From: an uncultured Bacilli bacterium
Lineage (GTDB): Bacteria > Bacillota_I > Bacilli_A > RFN20 > CAG-826
Direction of reading: 5' to 3'
Assembly: GCA_905236085.1 (NCBI GenBank)
Contig: CAJOOD010000026.1
Span: 1-14,618 of the forward strand
DNA length: 14,618 nucleotides
A program made the translations under genes and the position numbers. The notes under the pieces are model-generated. The model had not been told where the DNA came from and searched no databases. It saw only the letters and a program-made list of their open reading frames with translations. Shown here piece by piece: positions 1-9,179 of the stretch. Each line of letters opens with the position of its first letter. The stretch's first letter is position 1.

Positions 1-1401
1 TCTAAATTCTTCAATTTTGCCGTGATTATGATTTTCTTGTACTAAAGCGTTAACATCTTCTACTTCCCAATCAGTTAAATATGGATCATCTGAATCAACT
101 GGGTGAGCATAACAAACACTTTGATGGGAGAATCGTGATGATTCTTGATAATCAGCATAGGTCGTACCAGCGGTGATAGTTAACCATGGCACGCCATCTG
201 GACCGATAACAGAGCCGCCAGTCCAAACACCTTCTGGGCAGGCTGGTTGTTGTGGCGCAACTGCATCTTTAACATATTTCCAATGTATCATATCGGTGGA
301 GCATATATGGGCCCAACGAATTTGTGACCAATAAGGTCCGATTGGATTGTGTTGATAGAATACGTGATACATACCCTTATAATATATAGGAGCGTGAGGT
401 TCATTCATCCACACTGCTGGTGGGATGCCGTGATATTGTGGACGATATCTATCGCCAGAATAAACACTGGTATCTAATTGAACTTCAGAAAATGGTAATG
501 TAGGAGCCTTACCATCCACTGCGTAGCGATCAAATAAATGGCGCATATCTTTTGGAGTCATGGCTTCATGATATATTTCCGCTTCATCTATTAATCCAGC
601 AGGGAGATGACGCGGAATACCAAATTCATATATAGGTGCGCAATAATAGCCGAGATATAATGGCTCTTCGCTTTCAATAATTTCAGTATTAGCTAAATCT
701 GGAATAATTGCTTCATAACTAACTTGTCCGTTAAATGTTAAGCAAATATAACCAGTATCCCCATCAAAAGTGGCACCAATGTGGCTCCATTCATATAATG
801 GGAGGGTATTAATTGGATCATAATAGCCGACAAAGAAATCGTTACCGGTTTCGTTGTTGTGGAGATTTAGTTGCAATCCCCATAGACCAAGACGGCCATA
901 ACCAAAGAGGAATCCTTCGTTGTTTTCCATGTTTCCCCAGTTAAATATTGATGTCATTCTTGGGTGTCCGCGTGAAGCATATTCATTGCCGTATTTATTA
1001 AGATTTTCAAATCCTCTTGGAGCAACCCATGTGGAGAATGTAATCTTATTAGTTGGTGCTTCATAATCAGTAAGTCTTAAATAAGTTGAAAAACCATCAA
1101 AATACAATGACTTGCCTGATACACCTTGCTTAAGTAATGGATCATTAGGTTTTTTAAATAAGATATCCTTGTTTTCTTCTGAGAATACGTAATTGATACG
1201 ATATGATGAACCAGAAGCATTTTCTTTAGTATAGCTTCCGTTAGTGGAATCAAAAGAGAAAGATACAGTAGGATCTGCGACAGGATTATCATCTTCAATA
1301 ATGGAAGAGCTGGTTTCAGTTGGTGTAGAAGTTCCTCCACACGCGGTTAGGACTAAGACAGAAGTAACACATACGATTTTAGATAGAATTTTGTGTCTCA
1401 T
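1..1401 (-). CDS. Surface lipoprotein with LamG-like domain and GH32 fructan hydrolase domain (3' end cut off)
   Basis: 467 codons are visible from ATG at 1401; the 3' end runs off the left edge. A lipoprotein signal peptide has a LTAC lipobox with Cys21 as the lipidation site, followed by a Thr/Ser/Glu-rich linker. Residues about 85-290 look like a LamG/concanavalin-type sandwich (FSTWV, EWSHIGATFDG, LIDEAEIY), and the GH32 five-bladed propeller begins near residue 320. GH32 enzymes cleave beta-fructosidic bonds of sucrose, inulin or levan with a catalytic Asp in WMNDPNG. Here that motif reads WMNEPHAP (331-338), so Glu334 stands at the nucleophile position; YHVFYQHNP and WTGGSVIGPDG follow normally. 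The RDP and EC catalytic blocks would lie beyond the window. The ribosome site GTAGGTGA precedes ATG, 10 bases after the permease stop, so it is the last visible gene of the operon. GH32 membership is firm; activity and linkage are not. Confidence 0.88.
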   Translation of the reverse strand, partial: MRHKILSKIVCVTSVLVLTACGGTSTPTETSSSIIEDDNPVADPTVSFSFDSTNGSYTKENASGSSYRINYVFSEENKDILFKKPNDPLLKQGVSGKSLYFDGFSTYLRLTDYEAPTNKITFSTWVAPRGFENLNKYGNEYASRGHPRMTSIFNWGNMENNEGFLFGYGRLGLWGLQLNLHNNETGNDFFVGYYDPINTLPLYEWSHIGATFDGDTGYICLTFNGQVSYEAIIPDLANTEIIESEEPLYLGYYCAPIYEFGIPRHLPAGLIDEAEIYHEAMTPKDMRHLFDRYAVDGKAPTLPFSEVQLDTSVYSGDRYRPQYHGIPPAVWMNEPHAPIYYKGMYHVFYQHNPIGPYWSQIRWAHICSTDMIHWKYVKDAVAPQQPACPEGVWTGGSVIGPDGVPWLTITAGTTYADYQESSRFSHQSVCYAHPVDSDDPYLTDWEVEDVNALVQENHNHGKIEEFR

Positions 1402-1411
1402 ATAATTTCAC

Positions 1412-2338
1412 CTACATTTTTAATCCGGCAGTGCCGAACCCTTTCACGATATATTTTTGCGCGGCAGCGTATAATACGAAGATTGGTATGGAAGTAACGA
1501 CTAAGGAGGCCATAATCTCTCCGTTAGTGATGTTTTCAATAGAACGAATAGAATTTAACGCAGCTTGTATTGGAAGTAGAGGCCACGAATCATCTCCAGC
1601 GTTTGGCAAGACCATGGATGGCCAAATGTAATCATTCCACACTCCAATAAATGTAAATACCGCGGTCGTTGCAACAATTGGCTTAGAAGTTGGAAGAATT
1701 AAATCGAAGAAGACTCTTAGTCTAGAGGCTCCATCGATATGCATAGCTTCTTCATATTCCTTGGGAATAGATGAGAAGAATTGGGTAAATAAGAAGATAT
1801 TAAATACAGATATAATGCTAGGAAGGACTACTGCAAGAACAGATAGATTTCCTTTTAAACCTAATATTTGTTTAGCAATAGAATATAAAGGAATAATACT
1901 GGTTTCTACTGGGACTACAATTAAGAACAAAATAATAAAATTGAAGAAACCTTTGCCAGGAAAATCGAATTTAGCAAGAACATAACCCGCAAGACCATTA
2001 ACTATGATATTAAATACGATGACAATCGCCGCATAAGCAAAACTATTAAGGGCATATTTCCATACTCCATATTCACCAAATATCACTGCGTAATTATCAA
2101 ATATGTGAGTGATATTAGAGAAGTCAGGTAAGAACATCATAATAGTGCCCGCGGAGAAAGCATCGGCTTCTGGAGTCTTCGTGGAGGCGCTTACCATGTA
2201 TAGAAGCGGGAAGATAAACAATAATGATAATGTTATACCAACGATATAATAGATGATGGAACCTATGATTTTCTTTTTGGATTTCTTAACAGGGATATAA
2301 TTAGGTTCGTTTCTTAATTGTTCTTTAATCGACGTCAT
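1412..2338 (-). CDS. ABC sugar transporter permease, MalG/CUT1 type
   Basis: A 308-residue inner-subunit permease of a carbohydrate-uptake ABC importer. Six membrane segments are visible, starting with one around residues 25-49. The cytoplasmic EAA loop that docks on the ATPase is EAMHIDGASRLRVFFDLILP at 197-216, with the conserved Gly. The C-terminus GFGTAGLKM resembles the 'GlTaGavKG' ending of MalG-type proteins. I chose ATG at 2338, giving MTSIKEQ, because AGGAGAG lies eight bases upstream and the ATG shares one base with the stop of the preceding permease (TAATG). A longer open frame reaches 2419 but would overlap that permease's coding end and has no reason to be used. It should pair with the permease just upstream and the ATPase at the operon front to import fructan-derived sugars. 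Confidence 0.93.
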   Translation of the reverse strand: MTSIKEQLRNEPNYIPVKKSKKKIIGSIIYYIVGITLSLLFIFPLLYMVSASTKTPEADAFSAGTIMMFLPDFSNITHIFDNYAVIFGEYGVWKYALNSFAYAAIVIVFNIIVNGLAGYVLAKFDFPGKGFFNFIILFLIVVPVETSIIPLYSIAKQILGLKGNLSVLAVVLPSIISVFNIFLFTQFFSSIPKEYEEAMHIDGASRLRVFFDLILPTSKPIVATTAVFTFIGVWNDYIWPSMVLPNAGDDSWPLLPIQAALNSIRSIENITNGEIMASLVVTSIPIFVLYAAAQKYIVKGFGTAGLKM

Positions 2339-3321
2339 TATTTTTTCTCTCCTAAGAATTTTCTTTGTAACAAGGTGATGGTTCCAATAACAATAGTTAA
2401 TATCAAAGCAACCGCACAAGAATAGCCGACATGACGATAAGTAAATCCTTGGGTATACATGTAATATGATAAGGTCATACTTCTATCGACATATCCGGTT
2501 AATAACATAGGTTGAATCATAACTCTACAAGCACCAATAAAGACAGTGATGATGATATATAATAAAGTAGGTCTTAAGCCTGGAACAGTAACGGTGAAGA
2601 ATCGTTGGAAGACATTGGCCCCATCCACTCTCGCAGCTTCATATAAATCTTTACGAATATTACCTAAAGCGGATAAGAAGATTAACATTTGATATCCACA
2701 TCCTTGCCAGGCAGAGATTAATACCATCCATAACATGACTGTATCTTTATTGCCTAAGAAATCTTGAGGAGGTATGCCAAAACTGCCTAAGATAGAATTC
2801 ATAATTCCAGCTGGATTAGGTGATAATAAAGTTAACCATAAGAAAGCGGTAACGCTTAAAGAGATAGCAACAGGAGCGAAGAAACAAACTTTAAAGATAG
2901 TTGTTCCTCTTCTTTTGTTATTACAAAACAGGGCTAATAATAAGGCTATACCTATTTGAAGAGGGACCACCATGACCACAAATAAGGCTGTGTTTCTTAA
3001 GGCATAGAAGATATCACCTTTATTGAATAATTCAGTGAATAAAGTTTTAAAATTATCAAATCCCACAAAATTGATATCATTAGGTTTTAATAAATCAAAA
3101 TCAGTAAAGGCATATCCTAAAGAGAAGAAGATTGGTAAAAGGACAAATAAGAAACCTAAAATAACCGCGGGAAGAAGGAGAAGCAAAGCTGTTATTACTT
3201 CTTGTTTATGATATTTCTTCGTGGATTTTTGATGCTTATATCTATAAATAAGATCACGGACAAAATTCGCGGCAAATATCGCTAATAGGACTAGTAATAT
3301 TAATAACAACGCTAAAACCAT
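2338..3321 (-). CDS. ABC sugar transporter permease, MalF/CUT1 type
   Basis: A 327-residue permease of the binding-protein-dependent transport family. The EAA motif EAARVDGANVFQRFFTVTVP (228-247) fits the 'EAA...G' consensus. The typical core of six membrane segments starts around residue 42 (ITALLLLLPAVILGFLFVLLP). Before it, residues 1-20 form an additional very hydrophobic stretch (MVLALLLILLVLLAIF) separated by a basic Lys/Tyr/His-rich linker, so the protein probably has seven segments. The ribosome site GAAGGGAAG sits just before ATG, 18 bases after the stop of the binding-protein gene. It is the heterodimer partner of the next permease. Confidence 0.93.
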   Translation of the reverse strand: MVLALLLILLVLLAIFAANFVRDLIYRYKHQKSTKKYHKQEVITALLLLLPAVILGFLFVLLPIFFSLGYAFTDFDLLKPNDINFVGFDNFKTLFTELFNKGDIFYALRNTALFVVMVVPLQIGIALLLALFCNNKRRGTTIFKVCFFAPVAISLSVTAFLWLTLLSPNPAGIMNSILGSFGIPPQDFLGNKDTVMLWMVLISAWQGCGYQMLIFLSALGNIRKDLYEAARVDGANVFQRFFTVTVPGLRPTLLYIIITVFIGACRVMIQPMLLTGYVDRSMTLSYYMYTQGFTYRHVGYSCAVALILTIVIGTITLLQRKFLGEKK

Positions 3322-3339
3322 ATCTTCCCTTCTTTGTAA

Positions 3340-4641
3340 TTATTTGATTTTGTCTAATTCGTTTTGTAATTGCAGAGCTTTATTATCGATAAAACTAGAT
3401 AGTCCAGCATTATCGATATTTCTTAAGTCACTGATAACCGCTTTAAAGACGTTAGAGAATTGTGGATAACCTACGGTAGCAGGACGATTGATACCGGTCT
3501 TAGATAATTGTTGTAATAAGACGTCTTCTGGTGAATTAGGTTCATAATTCTTATTAACTTCTTTATTAGCAGGAATCATACCAGTCGCATTGGTAATAGC
3601 TTCTGATGATTGAGCGTTAGTTAAATATTTAAGAAGTTTTAATACTGGTTCTTTATCTTTTCTAGAATTGTTACCAATACCAAATGACCACGAACCATTC
3701 GCTGATGCGGCAATTTGATCTTTTGGATAAGGCAATAAGCCCCAAGAATTACGATCTGGGAAGGTGGTTTTATATTTATTGTCTAAATCTGGAATAGTCC
3801 AACCACTAGATAAATACATACCAACTTGGCCAGTGAAGAAGTCAGTAGAACCAATACCATAATTGGTATAATTGGCTTTAACTAAATCTAATAGGAATTG
3901 ATAGCCACGTTTAGAAGCGTCGCTATTGAAATAACCTTGAGCGACAAGACCAGTTGAATCGACAAACGATCCGCCTGCAGCATAAATAAATGGATATAGT
4001 AAGTATGTTGCTGTTTCATCTTTGGTGGCATCCATTCTCATATCAACAGGAGTGACTCCAATATTGGCTAATTTAGCGCATGCGGTTTTAAATTCACTAA
4101 AGGTCCAGGGATTATCAACAGTAATACCTGATACATCGATACCGGCTTGAGCAAATAAATTCTTATTATAATAGAAACCAGCACTACTTTCTTGAATAGG
4201 TATGCCATATATTTTGCCGTTGTAACTATTTAAAGTGATGAATTTATCTTTTTCTGCTGCGGTTAAATCATTGGTGAAATCATATAGATAACCGGTTTGA
4301 GCATATGCAGCGCAGTTAGGAGCATCAAAAGTAAAGATATCTGGTAATGTACCTTCTTGCATATCAGTGGATAATTGAGCTTCATATTGGCTATCTCCAG
4401 CGCTTCTAGCAACGAATGCGGTGGTAACTTTGATATTTTCAGAAGCATAATCAACATTAAATTTGTCCACTACTTTTTTATAAGCGATACCTTCTGCTGA
4501 AGAACTATCGACATGGAAACGGATTTTTAATTTAACCGCTCCAGAGCCTCCGCCTTCTCCTCCGCCGCCTTCATCAGTGCCGCCAGCACATCCAGCGAGC
4601 AAGATTGTTGATAGCAATAATAATGCAATTGATTTTTTCAT
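3340..4641 (-). CDS. Extracellular sugar-binding lipoprotein of the ABC importer
   Basis: 433 residues. The signal peptide ends in the lipobox LLAGC with Cys18 lipidated, followed by a flexible Gly-rich stretch (about 20-34) that tethers the protein to the membrane. The rest is a family-1 solute-binding fold: DIFTFDAPNCAAYAQTGYLYDFT (within 101-123), GKIYGIPIQESSAGFYYNKNLFAQAGID (within 132-159), and W-rich sugar-stacking segments (SSGWTIPDLD, NGSWSFGIG). Homologues bind oligosaccharides and hand them to MalF/MalG-type permeases; context next to two GH32 enzymes points to fructo-oligosaccharides. AGGAGGA immediately after the LacI stop (TAGGAGGA) is a very strong ribosome site, consistent with the usual excess of binding protein. 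Substrate is inferred. Confidence 0.93.
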   Translation of the reverse strand: MKKSIALLLLSTILLAGCAGGTDEGGGGEGGGSGAVKLKIRFHVDSSSAEGIAYKKVVDKFNVDYASENIKVTTAFVARSAGDSQYEAQLSTDMQEGTLPDIFTFDAPNCAAYAQTGYLYDFTNDLTAAEKDKFITLNSYNGKIYGIPIQESSAGFYYNKNLFAQAGIDVSGITVDNPWTFSEFKTACAKLANIGVTPVDMRMDATKDETATYLLYPFIYAAGGSFVDSTGLVAQGYFNSDASKRGYQFLLDLVKANYTNYGIGSTDFFTGQVGMYLSSGWTIPDLDNKYKTTFPDRNSWGLLPYPKDQIAASANGSWSFGIGNNSRKDKEPVLKLLKYLTNAQSSEAITNATGMIPANKEVNKNYEPNSPEDVLLQQLSKTGINRPATVGYPQFSNVFKAVISDLRNIDNAGLSSFIDNKALQLQNELDKIK

Positions 4642-4654
4642 ATATAGAATCCTC

Positions 4655-5632
4655 CTATTTTGTGGTTTTGCCTTTTACAAAACGACAATTAAATGAATTA
4701 ATCATATTTTCAATTTTTTCTTCATCGATTAGTTGAATTAATAATTCTACACATTTGTTAGCCATATCTTTAATTGGCTGTTCAAGTGTGGTGGTTGGTG
4801 AGTAGTTATTTAAACAGAAGTCACCATCATATGAGATAATTTGTAAATCGTTAGGAATTTCAATATCATCTAGTTCTTCTAATCTATTTCTTAGGGTATT
4901 AGCTAAGATGCAACCTGAGACATAAACCCCGTCAAAGTCGTGTCTTTTGTTTAAAAATTCATCAATAACCTCGTTTTCATTACCGTGACTAACTATCTTA
5001 TTAATCACAAATGGTTCGAGATTATGTTCCTTTAATGTATCTAGATAAGCCTTTGCTCTTAGACTCACTTCACTAGCTTGGCTAGGCTTAGTTCCTAGGA
5101 AGGCAATTTTCTTACAACCTGTATTGATGAGATATTCCACTGCTTTTTTGGTGGCGTCATAATTATCCGTAGTAACAATTGGAATATCTTTTCCTAGATG
5201 TCTATCAATTGAAACTATAGCTAGACCTTTAAATTCTTCTTCCTTGTGTTCATAATGGGTAACAAATATTGCTCCATCAGCTTCATTTTGAGCAATACGT
5301 TTTAATATTTCTCTTTCTCTTTCGATACGATGTTGAGAAGAAGCAACAAGGATAGAATAACCACGAGCGTCCGCGGCTAATTCAATCTCTTCGATTAATT
5401 TAGCAAAATATGGGTGATTGATAACTGGAACAATAACCGCGATTACATGGGTGCGATTTTGTGATAATTTCTTTCCAGTAGCATTTGGAACATAATTGAG
5501 TTCCTTGATAACTTTCATCACTTTCTCATATGTTTGTGGCGAGATTTGGCTAGAGTTATTTAAAACTCGAGAAACGGTAGCGATTCCTACTCCACTTTTG
5601 TTGGCTACATCTTTAATTGTTGGGTGTGACAT
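4655..5632 (-). CDS. LacI/GalR-family transcriptional repressor
   Basis: 325 residues, the family's normal length. The N-terminal helix-turn-helix is at 5-24 (TIKDVANKSGVGIATVSRVL), with hinge helix NATGKKLSQN (50-59); Leu56 corresponds to the leucine that LacI proteins wedge into the central CpG of the operator. Residues about 60-320 are the periplasmic-binding-protein-like sensor domain (HVIAVIVPVINHPYFAKLI; SYDGDFCLNNYSPTTTLEQP near the end). ATG lies two bases after the levanase-like gene's stop, and its ribosome site AGAGGAA is formed by the last codons of that gene. It sits in the middle of the operon. The only perfect LacI-type palindrome seen in the window is at the operon promoter, so it likely represses the operon and is induced by a fructose-containing sugar or phosphate; the inducer is unknown. 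Confidence 0.95.
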   Translation of the reverse strand: MSHPTIKDVANKSGVGIATVSRVLNNSSQISPQTYEKVMKVIKELNYVPNATGKKLSQNRTHVIAVIVPVINHPYFAKLIEEIELAADARGYSILVASSQHRIEREREILKRIAQNEADGAIFVTHYEHKEEEFKGLAIVSIDRHLGKDIPIVTTDNYDATKKAVEYLINTGCKKIAFLGTKPSQASEVSLRAKAYLDTLKEHNLEPFVINKIVSHGNENEVIDEFLNKRHDFDGVYVSGCILANTLRNRLEELDDIEIPNDLQIISYDGDFCLNNYSPTTTLEQPIKDMANKCVELLIQLIDEEKIENMINSFNCRFVKGKTTK

Positions 5633-5633
5633 T

Positions 5634-8600
5634 TTATTTTTTCCTCTTTCTAAGGACTAATACGGTTACTAGAATTGCCGCACCAAGAACAAGTGCTCCA
5701 CCACCAACACTAACGCCGATGATTATAGGTGCGTAATCTGTATGAGTCTCTTTATCAACAATTGTATCATCTAAATCGATAACATTAACATTGAAGTTAA
5801 TGGAGTCATTAATTGTTACTTCATTTGTTCCAACAATAAAGCAATCTTTAGAGATATGTAATGTATAATCGCTGATATGGTATTTAGAATTATCAATAAC
5901 TTCACCATTGACCTTAATAGAGTTGACATTTAATTTGCCAATATAGACTGTAACATCTAATCCAACTTCGGTGGTGATATCATCAATAACATAACTTTCT
6001 TGACCAAGTATGACATCAACATTGATGGTAAAACTATAGGCGGAGCCAACAATTTTAAATTGATAACGTCCATCTTCTGGCAATAATTCAAAATATGATT
6101 CACGAATATATAATTTATTGCCGTTTTGATAATAGAATCCTGGTTCTAATTTAACATTGCCAAGAGTAATGTTATAAACCGCGGTGATAAATTGTTCTAT
6201 TTCTAAATCAATTTCTAGGGTTCCAGAATTATATTCATAATTTTCTTTAATAACCGATAATGTTAGTGATTTAAAGGCGACTTTCGCAGAGAAGACATTT
6301 AGACCAAATCTTCCACTTAATGGTTCATTATCACCTAAGGTATAATTGATAACAGAATTACCATTGATAGAGATTTGAACATCTTTAGCGTTAGCTTTAA
6401 CGGTTAAATTAATATTGCTTAATTCAACATCGATATAAGCACTTCTTGCTAATTCTCCATGAGTTGACCATAATTTGACCACTTTTTCATTAGAATCATA
6501 ATTAGCAACCAAATAACTAGACATATCTGAAGAGGCTCTAAACACTAATGATGCTGCAGTGCCACTTAAGATATCAAATTGACCAGTATAGATGAAGTCA
6601 GAACCGCTTTGATCCGCGAGAAGGAAGGCGTTTCCAGAGGCTTTTTCACCAATAATGGATGAATCTGACATAATCCATTGACCAGAGATTATATTGTCTT
6701 TTTTGAATGTAAATTCTGATTCAAAATTGGATTCATATACTGTGACATTAATTACTTTTTCTTGATTGTCCGCGGAAACTTTTAATGAAGCAGTGCCGCT
6801 TGCTTTAGCGATGATATTAACACCTTGATTACTAGCTTGATAATCGATGACATCTTCACCGCTTAATAATTCCCAAGTTAAATCTTTGTTACCGCTGAAC
6901 CAGGCGGTAATATATTTGCTATTAGCAAATTCAGTATCTAAAGTGGCCTCATCACTAGAGACATATAATATACCTTCTTCAGAAGATATATCTTTACGCC
7001 AAATGGATTTAACTTCATTTAATTTAAGACTATTAATCACCGCAGAATCCGCTTTTAAGGAAGCGTTACGAGAATAAATGGATGCAGTGGTTACAAAATA
7101 GAAAGGTATAGAGAAATCTTCGCAAAACACTTCTAATCCCCCATTATCTGAAAGAATATAGAATGTTTTTGTATCGCTATCACCTAAGATATGAGAGGCA
7201 TATTTAACATGCCAGTCAATGTTGGTGTTAATGCCTTTATCATCGAGATAAGTTCTATCGACATAATAGCCATCAACTTTATTCCAGCCAAAGGCCATAT
7301 ATTCATTTTCACCGACATCGACTTTAAAGGCGATAGTGCCTTCATCACTCGTGGTAATTGATGCCTCCATTTCAAAGACATGAGTATGGACATCATTAAG
7401 TGGATTATCACTATCACTAGTTAAAGTCACATCAGTCAAGTTAACGACTTCTTCTTTTTCTAAATTTGAATTATTAACAGTAATAGGTTTTTGTGTGATT
7501 CTTAGACCTTCGCTGGTATGTCTAACACCATATTTAACAGGAATAGTAAAACCCCCATTCCATCTGCCTCTTAATCCAGCATATTCACCTGGTCCTGTGC
7601 AGAAAGAAGCATTCAAATCACCAGAAAACCAGTTCAAAACCACGTCTTTTCCATAAAATTCGGATGTAGGATCACTGATATAAAAACTTTGTGAAGCATA
7701 GGTATCTGGACCAAAATCAAGTGGTTTGAGTCTTTCGTTCATCTCAGCGAGAGAATAATTAGAAATGTTATTTCCATCTTCATCGATGAAGTCAACTTGT
7801 TGAGTGCTTTCGTTATAATTTAGCGTTCCTAAAATATAAGTTCTGGATTTGTTTGTTAAATAAGCGTGTTCATCTCCATTTTCATCTTCTAAGAATCCCA
7901 CACCAATACATTCTGGAGTTGGTAGAGCAAATGTTCCAGCTTGTGACCAGTCTAAGAGGTTATTAGATTTAAAGAACCAGCCCTTATTTAAGCCATAACT
8001 ACTTAAAGTCATGCCCCACATTCTAACATTACCTACTTCATCTTTTTGAAGTGGGAAGATTTTTGGATCTCTTAAGTCGATTTTAACATCATCGATACCG
8101 GTGATAGCTTGAGGAATGCGATATCTTTTGCTCCATGTTAATCCACCATCATCGCTGGTGATAATAACTTGGTCTTGTCTAGCACCATCTCTGGTATAGA
8201 CCGCCATCATGCCACTTCCACCACCATTTGGGAACCAATTAAGATAGTCAACATCGATACTCATACCTTGTTTATAAGTAATCGCACATCCAGACCACAT
8301 ATAGGCATTACCAGGTCCAAATCCCATACCTTCAGTTTCTGGAAATAAGCAAATTGGTAAGAATTCGAAATGAATTAAATCTCTACTTCTTGCATGGCCC
8401 CAGTACATATCACCCCATAAATTACCAAATGGATTACATTGATAGTAAACGTGATAATAACCTTCATAATAGCATAAGGCATTTGGATCATTAGTCCATT
8501 TAGCAAATGGTTGGAGATGATATTGATTACGATATGGCTCACTGAAATAAGAATAATCGGATTTGCCATATTCAATATTATTTAAATAGACATCGGAATT

Positions 8601-9179
8601 AAAACAATTCATGCCCAAGTATCCACCTTTATAAGTGAATTCACTTCCGAAAGTATTTAAATCAATTGTAGAATCAATTCCAAATCTCTTAATACCTTCA
8701 ACATAGAATTCGGCATAAGCATGTTCATCTTCTACAGTTAAGATAACTTTCAAGTTAACGTTTTCGATGTCGCGAACTCTTGGATTAACCATAGCGAGTT
8801 CGTTTTCGGTAATCTTATCATTACCAATAAAGTATTCGTTTTTGAGTTCGGTTGGATTATATCCTCCCGCGCCATTTGATGCAAAATATAGGAGTTTTAC
8901 CTTGTTTTCGTATCTATCCATGTTTAAAACATAGTAATATTCGTTTTCTTTTGAGCCGAAAGCAATACCACCTGCTTGTCCGCTTTTGAAATGTAAATCC
9001 GCGGTATAAACAAAACTCTCATTGGCCTCATAACTAACATCAGATAAGACAAAGGCATCACCAGAATTAGAGATAGATAATTCTTCTAAGGCTTCTGCTT
9101 TAAGAATATTAGAACTAGCAATACTGCCAACGACGACAGTTGCAAGAGAAAGGACTAAAATTGGAAATAATTTTTTCAT
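5634..9179 (-). CDS. Multidomain membrane-anchored GH32 levanase-like fructan hydrolase
   Basis: 1181 residues. Layout: signal peptide 1-30; a CBM66/LamG-like sandwich about 32-205; GH32 propeller about 215-550; GH32 beta-sandwich about 570-720; a Big_2-like immunoglobulin module about 755-815; a second CBM66-like module about 820-976; two X2-like small modules about 980-1060 and 1062-1135; a membrane segment 1149-1175; and cytoplasmic tail RKRKK. The GH32 triad is intact: nucleophile Asp231 in WTNDPNA, transition-state stabiliser Asp371 in RDP, acid/base Glu423 in PECIGVGFL. CBM66 modules in known exo-levanases bind levan ends, which supports levan-type fructan as substrate, though inulin is possible. 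There is no LPXTG; anchoring is by the C-terminal helix. The start overlaps the ATPase stop (ATGA), with GAGGATGA upstream. Known exo-levanases carry fewer modules. Confidence 0.93.
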   Translation of the reverse strand: MKKLFPILVLSLATVVVGSIASSNILKAEALEELSISNSGDAFVLSDVSYEANESFVYTADLHFKSGQAGGIAFGSKENEYYYVLNMDRYENKVKLLYFASNGAGGYNPTELKNEYFIGNDKITENELAMVNPRVRDIENVNLKVILTVEDEHAYAEFYVEGIKRFGIDSTIDLNTFGSEFTYKGGYLGMNCFNSDVYLNNIEYGKSDYSYFSEPYRNQYHLQPFAKWTNDPNALCYYEGYYHVYYQCNPFGNLWGDMYWGHARSRDLIHFEFLPICLFPETEGMGFGPGNAYMWSGCAITYKQGMSIDVDYLNWFPNGGGSGMMAVYTRDGARQDQVIITSDDGGLTWSKRYRIPQAITGIDDVKIDLRDPKIFPLQKDEVGNVRMWGMTLSSYGLNKGWFFKSNNLLDWSQAGTFALPTPECIGVGFLEDENGDEHAYLTNKSRTYILGTLNYNESTQQVDFIDEDGNNISNYSLAEMNERLKPLDFGPDTYASQSFYISDPTSEFYGKDVVLNWFSGDLNASFCTGPGEYAGLRGRWNGGFTIPVKYGVRHTSEGLRITQKPITVNNSNLEKEEVVNLTDVTLTSDSDNPLNDVHTHVFEMEASITTSDEGTIAFKVDVGENEYMAFGWNKVDGYYVDRTYLDDKGINTNIDWHVKYASHILGDSDTKTFYILSDNGGLEVFCEDFSIPFYFVTTASIYSRNASLKADSAVINSLKLNEVKSIWRKDISSEEGILYVSSDEATLDTEFANSKYITAWFSGNKDLTWELLSGEDVIDYQASNQGVNIIAKASGTASLKVSADNQEKVINVTVYESNFESEFTFKKDNIISGQWIMSDSSIIGEKASGNAFLLADQSGSDFIYTGQFDILSGTAASLVFRASSDMSSYLVANYDSNEKVVKLWSTHGELARSAYIDVELSNINLTVKANAKDVQISINGNSVINYTLGDNEPLSGRFGLNVFSAKVAFKSLTLSVIKENYEYNSGTLEIDLEIEQFITAVYNITLGNVKLEPGFYYQNGNKLYIRESYFELLPEDGRYQFKIVGSAYSFTINVDVILGQESYVIDDITTEVGLDVTVYIGKLNVNSIKVNGEVIDNSKYHISDYTLHISKDCFIVGTNEVTINDSINFNVNVIDLDDTIVDKETHTDYAPIIIGVSVGGGALVLGAAILVTVLVLRKRKK

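Noticed and set aside
2339..2419. Upstream extension of the second permease to an ATG at 2419
   Set aside because: It would overlap the end of the preceding permease by 82 bases and has a hydrophilic, Cys/His-rich start unlike the family. ATG at 2338 has AGGAGAG and a TAATG junction.
7184..7417. Short frames inside the large genes (for example this one within the levanase-like gene, and 1077-1340 within the left GH32 gene)
   Set aside because: They are out-of-frame readings of well-supported coding sequence, rich in Met/Ile/Ser, without ribosome sites.
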